DNA of 44,198 nt from Acidobacteriota bacterium (GTDB lineage: Bacteria > Acidobacteriota > Blastocatellia > RBC074), in NCBI GenBank assembly GCA_016789605.1, contig JAEUQO010000311.1, forward strand, positions 1 to 44,198, in the 5' to 3' direction. The position numbers were made by a program, and so were the translations under genes. The notes beneath the pieces were generated by a model. That model saw nothing but the letters and a program-made list of their open reading frames with translations, did not search any database and had not been told where the DNA came from. This document shows positions 25,865-33,881 of this stretch, in pieces (positions within the stretch are counted from its first letter, which is position 1; the number at the start of each line of letters is the position of its first letter).

Positions 25865-27034
25865 TTACACTGCCGCCATCACAGCCAGCGAAGAAACCGG
25901 CCCGGCACTAAATTCCCCCAGCTTGTTTTGCCACGCCTGCTCTGCCAGATCGGGCACTCGATAGCCCAGCAAAATGCGACAGACCGTGGCGGCAACGTGT
26001 TGTGCCAAATATTCCGCAGGCGGTTGCCAGGCATAATGTTCGCTGGTCACCATCTCGACCAGTTGCAGAATGCGCGCCGGTTCACAGCCCGCCAGCACAT
26101 TGGAGCCGCATTCGATGGTTTCAGGCCGTTCGGTGACATCGCGGATCGTCACGTTAGGCACGCCCAGAATGCAGCCTTCTTCCTGCACCGTGCCGCTATC
26201 CGACAACAGACAAAACGCGGACTGTTCCAAACGCACAAAATCGAAAAAGCCCAGCGGTTCGACAAAATGCAATCCGGCGTGATCCAGGTTGACGCGAAAT
26301 GCTTTGACCTTGGAACGCGTGCGCGGATGCAGCGAACAGATGACGGGATAGCCATAGCGTTTTTGCAACGCAACAAGCGACGTCACCAGCGCGCACAATC
26401 GTTCTTCATCATCCACGTTTTCCGCGCGGTGCATCGTTACCAGAAAATAGCGCTTCTCTGTCAGCCCCAGATCAGCCAGCACGGTGCTGGCGGCAATGCG
26501 GTCGGCATAATGATCGAGCACTTCTTTGATGGGGTTGCCCGTGACAAAAATGCGTTCGCGCGCGATGCCTTCGCGTTGCAGGTTTTCCTGGCTGCGCTGG
26601 GTATACGGCAACAGAATGTTGCTCGAATGATCAATGACGCGACGGTTGACCTCTTCCGGCACGCGATCATCAAAACAGCGGTTGCCTGCTTCCATGTGAT
26701 ACACGGGAATACCCAGACGGCGCGCCACCAACGCAACCAAACCACTATTGGTGTCGCCCAAAATCAGCAACCGATCCGGGCGATGCGCCAGCAACAACTG
26801 TTCGCTGCGCGCAAGAATCTGGCCGATCTGGTCGCCGAAACCTTCGCCGCGCACGCCCAAATAGGCATCTGGTTGCCGCACGCCCAATTCCCGGAAAAAC
26901 AAATCGCTCAACCGGTCGTCGTAATTCTGTCCGGTGTGCACCAGGATGTGATCGGCATATTGATCCAGCAGCTTGATCGTCAGGCTCAGGCGAATGATTT
27001 CCGGGCGCGTTCCCAACACAGTCATGATTTTCAT
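25865..27034 (-). CDS. UDP-N-acetylglucosamine 2-epimerase family (WbvD/WbjD/FnlC-like)
   Basis: 389 residues of the non-hydrolysing 2-epimerase family: VLGTRPEIIRLS at the start, HTGQNYDDRL, LILGDTNSGLVAL, YHMEAGNRCFDDRVPEEVNR, VTMHRAENVDDEERL and CLLSDSGTVQEEGCILG. The Asp, Glu and His residues known to be needed in the E. coli enzyme lie in these stretches. Because it follows the dehydratase/epimerase and reductase genes, it is more likely the last enzyme of UDP-L-QuiNAc or UDP-L-FucNAc synthesis than a UDP-ManNAc maker. Its ATG overlaps the preceding gene's stop by four bases. Plain WecB remains the alternative. Confidence 0.92.
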   Translation of the reverse strand: MKIMTVLGTRPEIIRLSLTIKLLDQYADHILVHTGQNYDDRLSDLFFRELGVRQPDAYLGVRGEGFGDQIGQILARSEQLLLAHRPDRLLILGDTNSGLVALVARRLGIPVYHMEAGNRCFDDRVPEEVNRRVIDHSSNILLPYTQRSQENLQREGIARERIFVTGNPIKEVLDHYADRIAASTVLADLGLTEKRYFLVTMHRAENVDDEERLCALVTSLVALQKRYGYPVICSLHPRTRSKVKAFRVNLDHAGLHFVEPLGFFDFVRLEQSAFCLLSDSGTVQEEGCILGVPNVTIRDVTERPETIECGSNVLAGCEPARILQLVEMVTSEHYAWQPPAEYLAQHVAATVCRILLGYRVPDLAEQAWQNKLGEFSAGPVSSLAVMAAV

Positions 27035-28095
27035 CGCAAGACCTCCGCCGTTTCGTGCGCCACGTCTTCCAACATCAGCGAACGTTCGCGCAACAACGCG
27101 GTCGTTTCAGCCAAACTCATCACGGTGTCAGAAGAGCTGTATTCCTTGGTCAACACCCCGGAACCGCGCCAGTTCGGACAGATTTCCGGCAACATCGGAT
27201 GAATGGCGTACCACTTGCCGCGCTCTGACGTGCGGTATGCCTCTTCATCGCAAACCATGATTTCGTGGGTCTTTTCGCCGGGGCGGATGCCAACGAATTG
27301 AATGTCTATGTTCCGCTGGCCGATCAGCGCCAACGCGATGTCCGTCACCAGCGCTGAAGGCGCACGCGGCACATAGGTTTCACCGGGATAACCCGTTTTG
27401 ACCGCCGCGAAAATCGTATCCACGGCGTCATCCAGACTGAGCAAAAAGCGCGTCATATCAGGCGTGGTGATCGTCACCGGTCCGCCGCGCCGAATCTGCT
27501 CGTGAAAGAGCGGAATGACTGAACCGCGCGACGCCAGCACGTTGCCATAACGCACACAGACAAACCGTGTTTCCGGGCTGAGCATATTGGCCTGAATGAA
27601 CACGCGTTCCTGGATGGCTTTGGTCATGCCCATCGCGTTGATCGGTTTGCAGGCTTTGTCCGTCGAAACACCGACGACCGTTTCGACCGGCAAGCTGAAT
27701 TCGCGAATTGCCCGCACGATGTTTTCCGCGCCCAGCACGTTGGTCATCACAGCCTGGTACGGGTAATACTCGCACGTCGGCACTTGCTTCATGGCCGCGG
27801 CATTGACCACCACATCGGCGTCGCGCAAAGCGGCCGCGACGCTGTGAAAATCCCGCACATCGCCGATGCGAAATTCCAGCTTGCGTTGAAAGTTGCGATA
27901 GATGATTTCGTCTGTTGCGGCGGCTTTGTTTTGGTATTCCAACCGCATGAAGTGCTGTTTGGCTTCGTCACGCGAAAAGATAATGACCTTGGCGGGATCA
28001 CCCATTTCGCCGCTGAGCAGACGTCGCGTCAGCACTTTGCCCAAAGACCCGGTGCCACCGGTAATCAGAATGCGTTTACCTTCGAATAACTGCAT
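27031..28095 (-). CDS. UDP-GlcNAc 4,6-dehydratase/5-epimerase (WbvB/WbjB/FnlA-like)
   Basis: 354 residues of the extended SDR type. The NAD(P) loop is ILITGGTGSLGKVL. The active-site area is VSTDKACKPINAMGMTKAIQ, where the usual Tyr of YxxxK is replaced by Met (MGMTK), as is typical of the FnlA/CapE inverting dehydratases. Further family features are RYGNVLASRGSVIPLFHEQI and ITTPDMTRFLLSLDDAVD. It should convert UDP-GlcNAc to a 4-keto-6-deoxy L-sugar nucleotide in the cytoplasm. ATG 28095 has GGAGG in front; it overlaps the reductase gene by 31 bases. Confidence 0.92.
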   Translation of the reverse strand: MQLFEGKRILITGGTGSLGKVLTRRLLSGEMGDPAKVIIFSRDEAKQHFMRLEYQNKAAATDEIIYRNFQRKLEFRIGDVRDFHSVAAALRDADVVVNAAAMKQVPTCEYYPYQAVMTNVLGAENIVRAIREFSLPVETVVGVSTDKACKPINAMGMTKAIQERVFIQANMLSPETRFVCVRYGNVLASRGSVIPLFHEQIRRGGPVTITTPDMTRFLLSLDDAVDTIFAAVKTGYPGETYVPRAPSALVTDIALALIGQRNIDIQFVGIRPGEKTHEIMVCDEEAYRTSERGKWYAIHPMLPEICPNWRGSGVLTKEYSSSDTVMSLAETTALLRERSLMLEDVAHETAEVLR

Positions 28096-28985
28096 GCTTG
28101 AGACCTCCACTGTTCATAAGGGGTGGCATCGTGGGCCAATTCCGCCACCAGCTCTGGCCAGGACGGGCAGATGTAACCCGTCGCGCGATGAAACTTTCCG
28201 CCCCACATGCTGCGGTCACAGAAAAAACTGCTGTCAGGCAGGATTTCGATGTCCAGGCTGTAGGCGTCACGTAACAAACAAAGTAAGTCGTATTTGGAAA
28301 TCGTCTGGCTGGTCACTTGATAGATGCCGGACAAGCGCGGGAAATTCGCGATGATGTCTGCCACCACATCCACCAATTGATTGGTCGTCACGCCGGAATA
28401 CATGGCGCGCTGATACCCGCGCACCTTCTTGTGGTTTTGACTGAGAAACCATTCCAGCAAGGATGCGTGCTGGGTTAGTTCCCGCCCGATGATCGAAGTG
28501 CGCAACGTCACGGCGTTTTCAGCGGTGACTTCCCCCAGGTATTTCGTCTTGCCATATAGGTCTTCCGCGTCGGAAACATCCTCTTCGGTATACCCGCCGG
28601 TTTTCCCGCTGAAGACGCAATCCGTGCTGAAGTGGATCAATCGCCCATCCCATTCGCGACAGATTTCGGCGAGTTGGTGTGGCAACAGCGCATTGAGCGC
28701 GATGCTGGGCGCGACTTCCTTGGCAGCGGCGCGCTGTTTGATCAGCCCTACGCAATTGATGATGACCTGTGGCCGTTTGCCGCGCAGCAAGCGGATCAGT
28801 CGCGTCAAATCGTCGGCCTGTACGTGTTCGATGACATTGCCGCGTCGAAACAATTCGACCTTGGCCAAAGCTCCGTCGTTGATCGAACCGCGAAGAGTCG
28901 CGTGCGTATCGGGATAGCGCTGGCGCAGACGTTGGAACATCTTGTGCCCCAGCATGCCTGCGGCGCCCAAAATCAGAATGTTCAT
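28065..28985 (-). CDS. RmlD-like NAD(P)-dependent sugar-nucleotide reductase (WbvR-like)
   Basis: 306 residues. The NAD(P) loop is MNILILGAAGMLGHKMFQ, and the catalytic YxxxK is in LYGKTKYLGEV. FSTDCVFSGKTGGYTE is typical of the RmlD family. At about 300 residues it lacks the C-terminal cupin domain of FnlB/WbjC/CapF reductases, which are about 370 residues. In the closely related L-QuiNAc pathway the reductase (WbvR) is RmlD-like and short, so the gene set fits UDP-L-QuiNAc better than UDP-L-FucNAc. The start is the ATG at 28985; the upstream in-frame extension does not look coding. Confidence 0.88.
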   Translation of the reverse strand: MNILILGAAGMLGHKMFQRLRQRYPDTHATLRGSINDGALAKVELFRRGNVIEHVQADDLTRLIRLLRGKRPQVIINCVGLIKQRAAAKEVAPSIALNALLPHQLAEICREWDGRLIHFSTDCVFSGKTGGYTEEDVSDAEDLYGKTKYLGEVTAENAVTLRTSIIGRELTQHASLLEWFLSQNHKKVRGYQRAMYSGVTTNQLVDVVADIIANFPRLSGIYQVTSQTISKYDLLCLLRDAYSLDIEILPDSSFFCDRSMWGGKFHRATGYICPSWPELVAELAHDATPYEQWRSQACSYSKVNAF

Positions 28986-29078
28986 GGTTGTGTGTGGATT
29001 CGTTGCCGCCGTTGAAGCAGCGACCAGATGAGGAACACAAACGAGAAGCGCGACCTCTCGCCAGAAAAGCCCCAAAAG

Positions 29079-30266
29079 TCAGCGATGACTGAAACTGCCC
29101 GTCAACGCAGGCTCAACGGCGACGGACTGGCGCATACGATGCGCGACTTTGGTCAGGTAACTGAACGTCTCGCGGGCACAGCGTTCCCAGGAATACCCTT
29201 TGGCGTATCCATAAGCCGTCCAGGAACATTGCCCGCGCAACGTGGCGTTTTCAATCAACGACGCCAGCGCGTTGGCGATGTCCGCCGGTTTTTCCGGGTC
29301 GAAATAGACGCCGGCATCGTTGAGAACTTCGGGCATTGGCCCGCGATAGGCACAAGCAATCGGCAAGCTGGCAGCCATCGCTTCAAGCAGAATGTTTGGC
29401 AGGTTTTCACAACTCGAAGCGAAAATGAACGCGTCAGCCCGGTGGTAATACGTAGCCAGCTTGGCGTAAGGAATCTCTTCCCGATAGCGAATGAATTCGC
29501 CGCGCGGATCGGCGTCGGCCAGCGCGGCTTGCAACCGTCTGACGGCAGCGGCATTGGTCCCTGGTCCGATCAAATCCAAAGAAACGGGATAGCCGCGCTG
29601 ATGCAACTGCGCCACGGCCTCCACCACCTGCCATTGGTGTTTGTACGGCTCGATGCGCGAGACATACAGCAACCGAAACGGATACGCTGGTGAACAATCA
29701 CTGAGTGAACGCGGATGCCGGGGCGGCAGATAAAACTGACGGCTGATGCCGTGCGGAATAACCGGCGCATCGCCCTTTAAGCCCGCCGCCTGACTGACAA
29801 CCGTGCGCGCATAATTAGAAAGAAAGATCACCCCGTCAGCGCGCCCAAAGCTCTTGCTCTGGGCTTCGCGCAGAAGCAAAAACTTGGCCGTCAGTCCCGA
29901 CGCTCCATAGCGAAACAATTCCTGCGACTCAAACGGCAACAAGTTCTGCGACATCGTGACGTAAGGCCGAAAACTGTCGCGACTGTTACCACCCGGCACA
30001 AACAACACATCGCAATGCTGTTCGGCCAATCGCGGCAGTTTTGTGTGCTGCCAATACAAGCGTGCAGGCAATGACCGATCCAGCGTCGGCACATGCGCCA
30101 GTTGCAACCACGGGCGTTGCGGCAAGCGCGCCAATGTTTGCGCGCCCGCCCACACCGTGACCCGCGTGAAATCGTACATAAACGGTTGCGCCGCACTGAG
30201 CAGCTCGGAAAGATAGGTAATGCCGCCGCCGTCACGAATATTGGAAGCATCAATTCCCAGTCGCAT
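29079..30266 (-). CDS. GT4-family glycosyltransferase
   Basis: 395 residues, GT-B fold. MRLGIDASNIRDGGGITYL is a common opening for GT4 mannosyl- or rhamnosyltransferase-like proteins. The acceptor half has LFVPGGNSRDSFRPYVTMSQ and IFLSNYARTVVSQAAGL. The donor half has RLLYVSRIEPYKHQWQVVEA and, near residues 285-305, FIFASSCENLPNILLEAMAA with the E-x7-E-like pattern. It adds one sugar to the lipid-linked repeat on the cytoplasmic face; donor and acceptor are unknown. A terminator-like hairpin lies just upstream of its Shine-Dalgarno (30277-30307). Confidence 0.9.
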   Translation of the reverse strand: MRLGIDASNIRDGGGITYLSELLSAAQPFMYDFTRVTVWAGAQTLARLPQRPWLQLAHVPTLDRSLPARLYWQHTKLPRLAEQHCDVLFVPGGNSRDSFRPYVTMSQNLLPFESQELFRYGASGLTAKFLLLREAQSKSFGRADGVIFLSNYARTVVSQAAGLKGDAPVIPHGISRQFYLPPRHPRSLSDCSPAYPFRLLYVSRIEPYKHQWQVVEAVAQLHQRGYPVSLDLIGPGTNAAAVRRLQAALADADPRGEFIRYREEIPYAKLATYYHRADAFIFASSCENLPNILLEAMAASLPIACAYRGPMPEVLNDAGVYFDPEKPADIANALASLIENATLRGQCSWTAYGYAKGYSWERCARETFSYLTKVAHRMRQSVAVEPALTGSFSHR

Positions 30267-30276
30267 AAGTCACCTG

Positions 30277-30307
30277 AAAAACTGGGGCAAACGCACGTTT
30301 GCCCCAG
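30277..30307 (-). terminator. Strong intrinsic terminator-like hairpin between two glycosyltransferase genes
   Basis: CTGGGGCAAACG (30282-30293) and CGTTTGCCCCAG (30296-30307) pair perfectly, 12 base pairs with two bases between. Read on the minus strand the stem is followed by TTTTT (30281-30277). It falls after the stop of the GT4 gene at 30357 and just before the Shine-Dalgarno (AGGTGA) of the next GT4 gene. In form it is an intrinsic terminator; placed inside the operon it may act as a partial terminator or an RNA-processing or stability element. Confidence 0.75.
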
Positions 30308-30356
30308 GCTGTTTTAATCAAACAGTGAGAGATAACCCCATCAGCGTCCTGCCGGT

Positions 30357-31511
30357 TTACGAAGCTTGCGCCAGCACTTCCTGATAAAGCTGCTCCCAAC
30401 GCCGCGCCACCAGGCGCACATCAAAATGTTGCAGGACACGTTCAACCCCACGTTGCCCCATCGCGGCGCGTAACGACGCATCAGAAAGCAACTGGTTGAT
30501 GCGCGCAGCCATGGCTTCGGCATCATCGGCGGGCACCAAAAACCCTGTTTGTCCGTCGGCGATCACTTCGGGAATGCCACCGACCGCCGTCGCCACCACC
30601 GGCTTGCCCAAAGCCATCGCTTCGATCAGGGTGCGACCAAAGGTTTCGATGTGAGACGAACAGGCGAGCACATCGAACTCCTGCAAGAGCGGTGCAACGT
30701 CTTCGCGCGGCGCCAAAATGCGCACCTTGGCGGTCAAATCAAGCGCGCGAATCTGCGCCAGAATTTGTTGGTAATACGCCTGTTCATCGCCAAACAGCCC
30801 CGCCGCGCCAACGATGTCAAAACGCGCGTTGGGATGTTGGTCAGCCACCAGGCGCGCTGCCCGCAAAAACATCTCGAAATTTTTGATCGGTGTGATACGC
30901 CCGACGATGCCAATGCGAAATTCGCGTGCGTCTGTTTCGGCAGTGGGCGCAATGGGGGCGCGCAAATGAATATCCGTGCCAAGCGGCATCACCGCCGAAA
31001 GCGCCGGATCAAGGCCTTCGGCCAGCAATTGGCGACGGCGTATGTCTGTGGCGCTGGTCACGCGCGCGGCACGACGAAAGCACCAACGCATCACCAGACG
31101 GAAGTGCGCGGGGTAATATCCGGCAAACCCGGCATCCAGCCAGATCACTTTCAAATCTTGCACAAACAACCGCGCGATGCTGGCCGCGCAAAAAACCGCG
31201 CCATCAAACGTGTGCACGATACGCACGCCGTCTTCGCGCGCCAGTCGCAGGATTTCGCGCGCCACAGCAAACAAATCGCGGGCGGTGCTGAGCGGCCATT
31301 TGTAGCTGTAGCGGAAAAACTTCCCTTGCCCAACCGTGCGAACCTGGCCCTGGGCGCTGGCGACCAGTTCCGGCAACTCGCCTTCAGGCGAACAAAGCAC
31401 GATCGGCTCAAACCGCGTGCGATCCAGGTAGCGCACCAAATCCAGCAGCGAATGTTGCACGCCGCCATAAGCCACCGAAAACTGGCAGGAAAGAAGAACC
31501 CGTGTTGCCAT
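30357..31511 (-). CDS. GT4-family glycosyltransferase
   Basis: 384 residues. The opening ATRVLLSCQFSVAYGGVQHS is GT4-like, and the donor domain has FRIGIVGRITPIKNFEMFLR, DIVGAAGLFGDEQAYY and the conserved SSHIETFGRTLIEAMALGKP with the Glu pair that holds the nucleotide sugar. VVATAVGGIPEVIADGQTGF completes the signature. Likely cytoplasmic, adding a sugar to the undecaprenyl-linked repeat. The ATG at 31511 is chosen over an in-frame start 15 codons upstream. It lies 52 bases after the Wzy-like gene. Confidence 0.92.
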   Translation of the reverse strand: MATRVLLSCQFSVAYGGVQHSLLDLVRYLDRTRFEPIVLCSPEGELPELVASAQGQVRTVGQGKFFRYSYKWPLSTARDLFAVAREILRLAREDGVRIVHTFDGAVFCAASIARLFVQDLKVIWLDAGFAGYYPAHFRLVMRWCFRRAARVTSATDIRRRQLLAEGLDPALSAVMPLGTDIHLRAPIAPTAETDAREFRIGIVGRITPIKNFEMFLRAARLVADQHPNARFDIVGAAGLFGDEQAYYQQILAQIRALDLTAKVRILAPREDVAPLLQEFDVLACSSHIETFGRTLIEAMALGKPVVATAVGGIPEVIADGQTGFLVPADDAEAMAARINQLLSDASLRAAMGQRGVERVLQHFDVRLVARRWEQLYQEVLAQAS

Positions 31512-31563
31512 AACGATTGTGTGAGAGTGAAAGAAGTTGGAATTGCCCCGCAACACCCGGCTC

Positions 31564-33087
31564 TCAGACAGTGAGGGGTTGAGAGCCGGGTTGGCGCGCT
31601 TCTGCGCGGCCTTCCTGCGACAATTTGCGCAGGCAACAAAGAATGCCGATCATCAGCCAGTAAAGCGCAATGGCCGGACCGGTTTCCAGAAAATCCACAA
31701 ACATAAAGATCGAAAACATGCCCGCCAGACTGCCAGCGCCCCAAAGCAACAGACTGCGCACCCAGGGGTCACGGGCTTGCCGGTACATACTCGACAGCAT
31801 GCGTATCACTGAAATCAGCATCCCCAGAAATGGGATCAAGAGCGGAATGCCGCCCTGCACCATCAGCTTCAAGAAAGTGTTGTCGGTAACCATCAATTTG
31901 TTGTCTGGCCCCAAACCGCCTTGCGGGTCAAACATCGCAAACTGATCGTATTGCAAGTTGCCGTAGGCGTCGGTTTGCGCGGCGTCTTCAAACAAATGCG
32001 GCCCGCCAACCATTCCCAGCCCCAGCCCGAGCGGATGTTCGACGACGTGGCGAAACACCATCGGCCAATAACTGAGCCGCTCTTCAAAGGATTCGCTATC
32101 GGTGGCGGCATCTGACACCGAAGCGGGCAAGAGGAACGATTTCGTCGCGACAAACAAGGCCAACGCAAGCAACAACATCACCACGGCAAAGGCGGCTTTC
32201 ATTTTGTCTTTGAGCCAAACCGTCACCAGCGTACTGACCAGAAAGGCCAGCCAGGTGCTGCGGCTGTAGGTCAACAAGGCGCACCCCAGAATGGCGCCAA
32301 GGAGCAACAGCCGCAGCCTGCGCCACACCCTGCCTGACTCTTGTAGGTTAACGTGCAGGAAGAGCAGGAAGAGTGGAACGAGCCAGCCGCCGAACATCGG
32401 GCGCGAGGCAAAGGTCGAAACGATGGCCATTTCGTCAAATCGCCCCATGCGAAGTTTCACGTCGCCGCCACTGATGCGATACGGCACGTCAAATTGCGTC
32501 AGATACTGCAAGATGCCGTACACCACCGTGATCGCGCCGACCACTGCCAGCAATCGCAACATACGGCGAATGTCGGCTTCGCTTTCCAGTGCGTTGGCCG
32601 CCAGCACGATGATCGCCGGATACAGCCCCAAAAACCGCAAGCCCAAAAACCCGTGCAGCGGTTCGGGCGATGTGGCCGCAGCCAATGACGCCATCAGGAT
32701 AAAACCGAAGAGCCAATACATCGTCGTGTTGATGTACCAGGCACGTTTGCGCAACAGATGATGACCGACCAGCGACACGACCATCAGCGCCATCAGCACA
32801 TCTTTGCCAATCGCCACCAATGAAGAGAACCGCGCAAAAATGTCCGTCAGCAAGGCTTGAAAGGGCAGATAAGCAAAAACCAGAAGCAGACAAACTGCCG
32901 GTCGCAATAACAACAGCGCAACGACGCCCGCCAATCCGGCAGCAGCAGCAATGCCTAACCAATAGCCTTCCAGAAACAGCAACACTGCGCCCAGATACAA
33001 CACACACAGTGCGCCGACCAACGGGATGAATTGTCCTGCTGGCAACGACAATTGCGGTTTCAGACTTAACGCCTCGCTCAACTTCAT
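31564..33087 (-). CDS. Wzy-like O-antigen polymerase/ligase family membrane protein
   Basis: 507 residues with about ten or more membrane spans (for example FIPLVGALCVLYLGAVLLFL and GLAGVVALLLLRPAVCLLLV). The O-antigen ligase/polymerase core is seen in LLTYSRSTWLAFLVSTLVTV, a long outer loop with HPLGLGLGMVGGPHLFED, and DNTFLKLMVQGGIPLLIPFL. It should polymerise flipped repeat units on the periplasmic side of the membrane. Its place beside the Wzx gene, GT genes and export genes makes it the better Wzy candidate of the two in this locus. It ends 52 bases before the GT4 start and begins 7 bases after the methyltransferase stop. Confidence 0.88.
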   Translation of the reverse strand: MKLSEALSLKPQLSLPAGQFIPLVGALCVLYLGAVLLFLEGYWLGIAAAAGLAGVVALLLLRPAVCLLLVFAYLPFQALLTDIFARFSSLVAIGKDVLMALMVVSLVGHHLLRKRAWYINTTMYWLFGFILMASLAAATSPEPLHGFLGLRFLGLYPAIIVLAANALESEADIRRMLRLLAVVGAITVVYGILQYLTQFDVPYRISGGDVKLRMGRFDEMAIVSTFASRPMFGGWLVPLFLLFLHVNLQESGRVWRRLRLLLLGAILGCALLTYSRSTWLAFLVSTLVTVWLKDKMKAAFAVVMLLLALALFVATKSFLLPASVSDAATDSESFEERLSYWPMVFRHVVEHPLGLGLGMVGGPHLFEDAAQTDAYGNLQYDQFAMFDPQGGLGPDNKLMVTDNTFLKLMVQGGIPLLIPFLGMLISVIRMLSSMYRQARDPWVRSLLLWGAGSLAGMFSIFMFVDFLETGPAIALYWLMIGILCCLRKLSQEGRAEARQPGSQPLTV

Positions 33088-33094
33088 GGTGCCC

Positions 33095-33805
33095 TTACTC
33101 CGCGATGCGCAAATCAGCCAGCCGCCACAACCCCAGACTCTTGTCGGGGTAACGATTGCCGTCTTCGCTGCACATTTCGTTGATCAAACGCAACGGCGGC
33201 GGAAAGTTGTAGGGCGGCAATTGCAAATTCAGCGGACGCCAGCCGCCGGTCATGATGTCTTCGTTAGCCGACTCTTCCACAAAGGTGGTGGTCAGCAGGT
33301 ATTGCGCGCCGGTGCGTTTGAAATTGGCCAGCACGCGCAACGCATCGCGGTGCGACAGATGAACCAACAAATCGCGGCTGTGAATCAATTCGGTTTGCGG
33401 CAATGGGTCTTCGCTGAGGTCCAAACAATGAAATTCCCGCTTCTCATTGGCAAATGCGGCACGATGACGCGTGATTAAATCGTCTACGATATCCACGCCG
33501 ACGTAACGCGTCACCGGCAGAGTCACGTGCCGCATCCAGTAAAAGTCGCCGCAAGGCGCATCGAGCATGCTGCGCACTTGCAGCTCCGCCAACAGCTTCG
33601 GAATTTCACGCGCAATGACTGCCGTTTGCTCTCGATCAGACCCCGGCCCCGAAATCATTTCCTGGTCACGCACCGGCTCGTAATACAAATCGGTGAAGAT
33701 TTCTTTGATCGGTGTGCGGCGGTAACGCACTTTGCGCAAGGCGTTGACCAGCCCGGTGGGCAGATGCGTTCTGACAAAACTTTTGACGGATGATTGTGTT
33801 TGCAT
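33095..33805 (-). CDS. Class I SAM-dependent methyltransferase-like protein
   Basis: 236 residues from ATG 33805, which has a GAGGA Shine-Dalgarno. Motif I is SMLDAPCGDFYWMRHV, followed by YVGVDIVDDLITRH (motif Post I) and IHSRDLLVHLSHRDALRVLA. This pattern is frequent in EPS and capsule loci, where the protein may methylate a sugar of the repeat unit; the target is unknown. The reading frame extends 51 codons upstream, but that part reads poorly as protein and lacks a good start. It lies 7 bases before the Wzy-like gene. Confidence 0.87.
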   Translation of the reverse strand: MQTQSSVKSFVRTHLPTGLVNALRKVRYRRTPIKEIFTDLYYEPVRDQEMISGPGSDREQTAVIAREIPKLLAELQVRSMLDAPCGDFYWMRHVTLPVTRYVGVDIVDDLITRHRAAFANEKREFHCLDLSEDPLPQTELIHSRDLLVHLSHRDALRVLANFKRTGAQYLLTTTFVEESANEDIMTGGWRPLNLQLPPYNFPPPLRLINEMCSEDGNRYPDKSLGLWRLADLRIAE

Positions 33806-33881
33806 ATAAATCCTCGCGAGATGTGTTTGTTCTGGTGTGAAAAGAAGTTTTCTCTGTCTGCCGACAGGCGCAAAAAAGATG

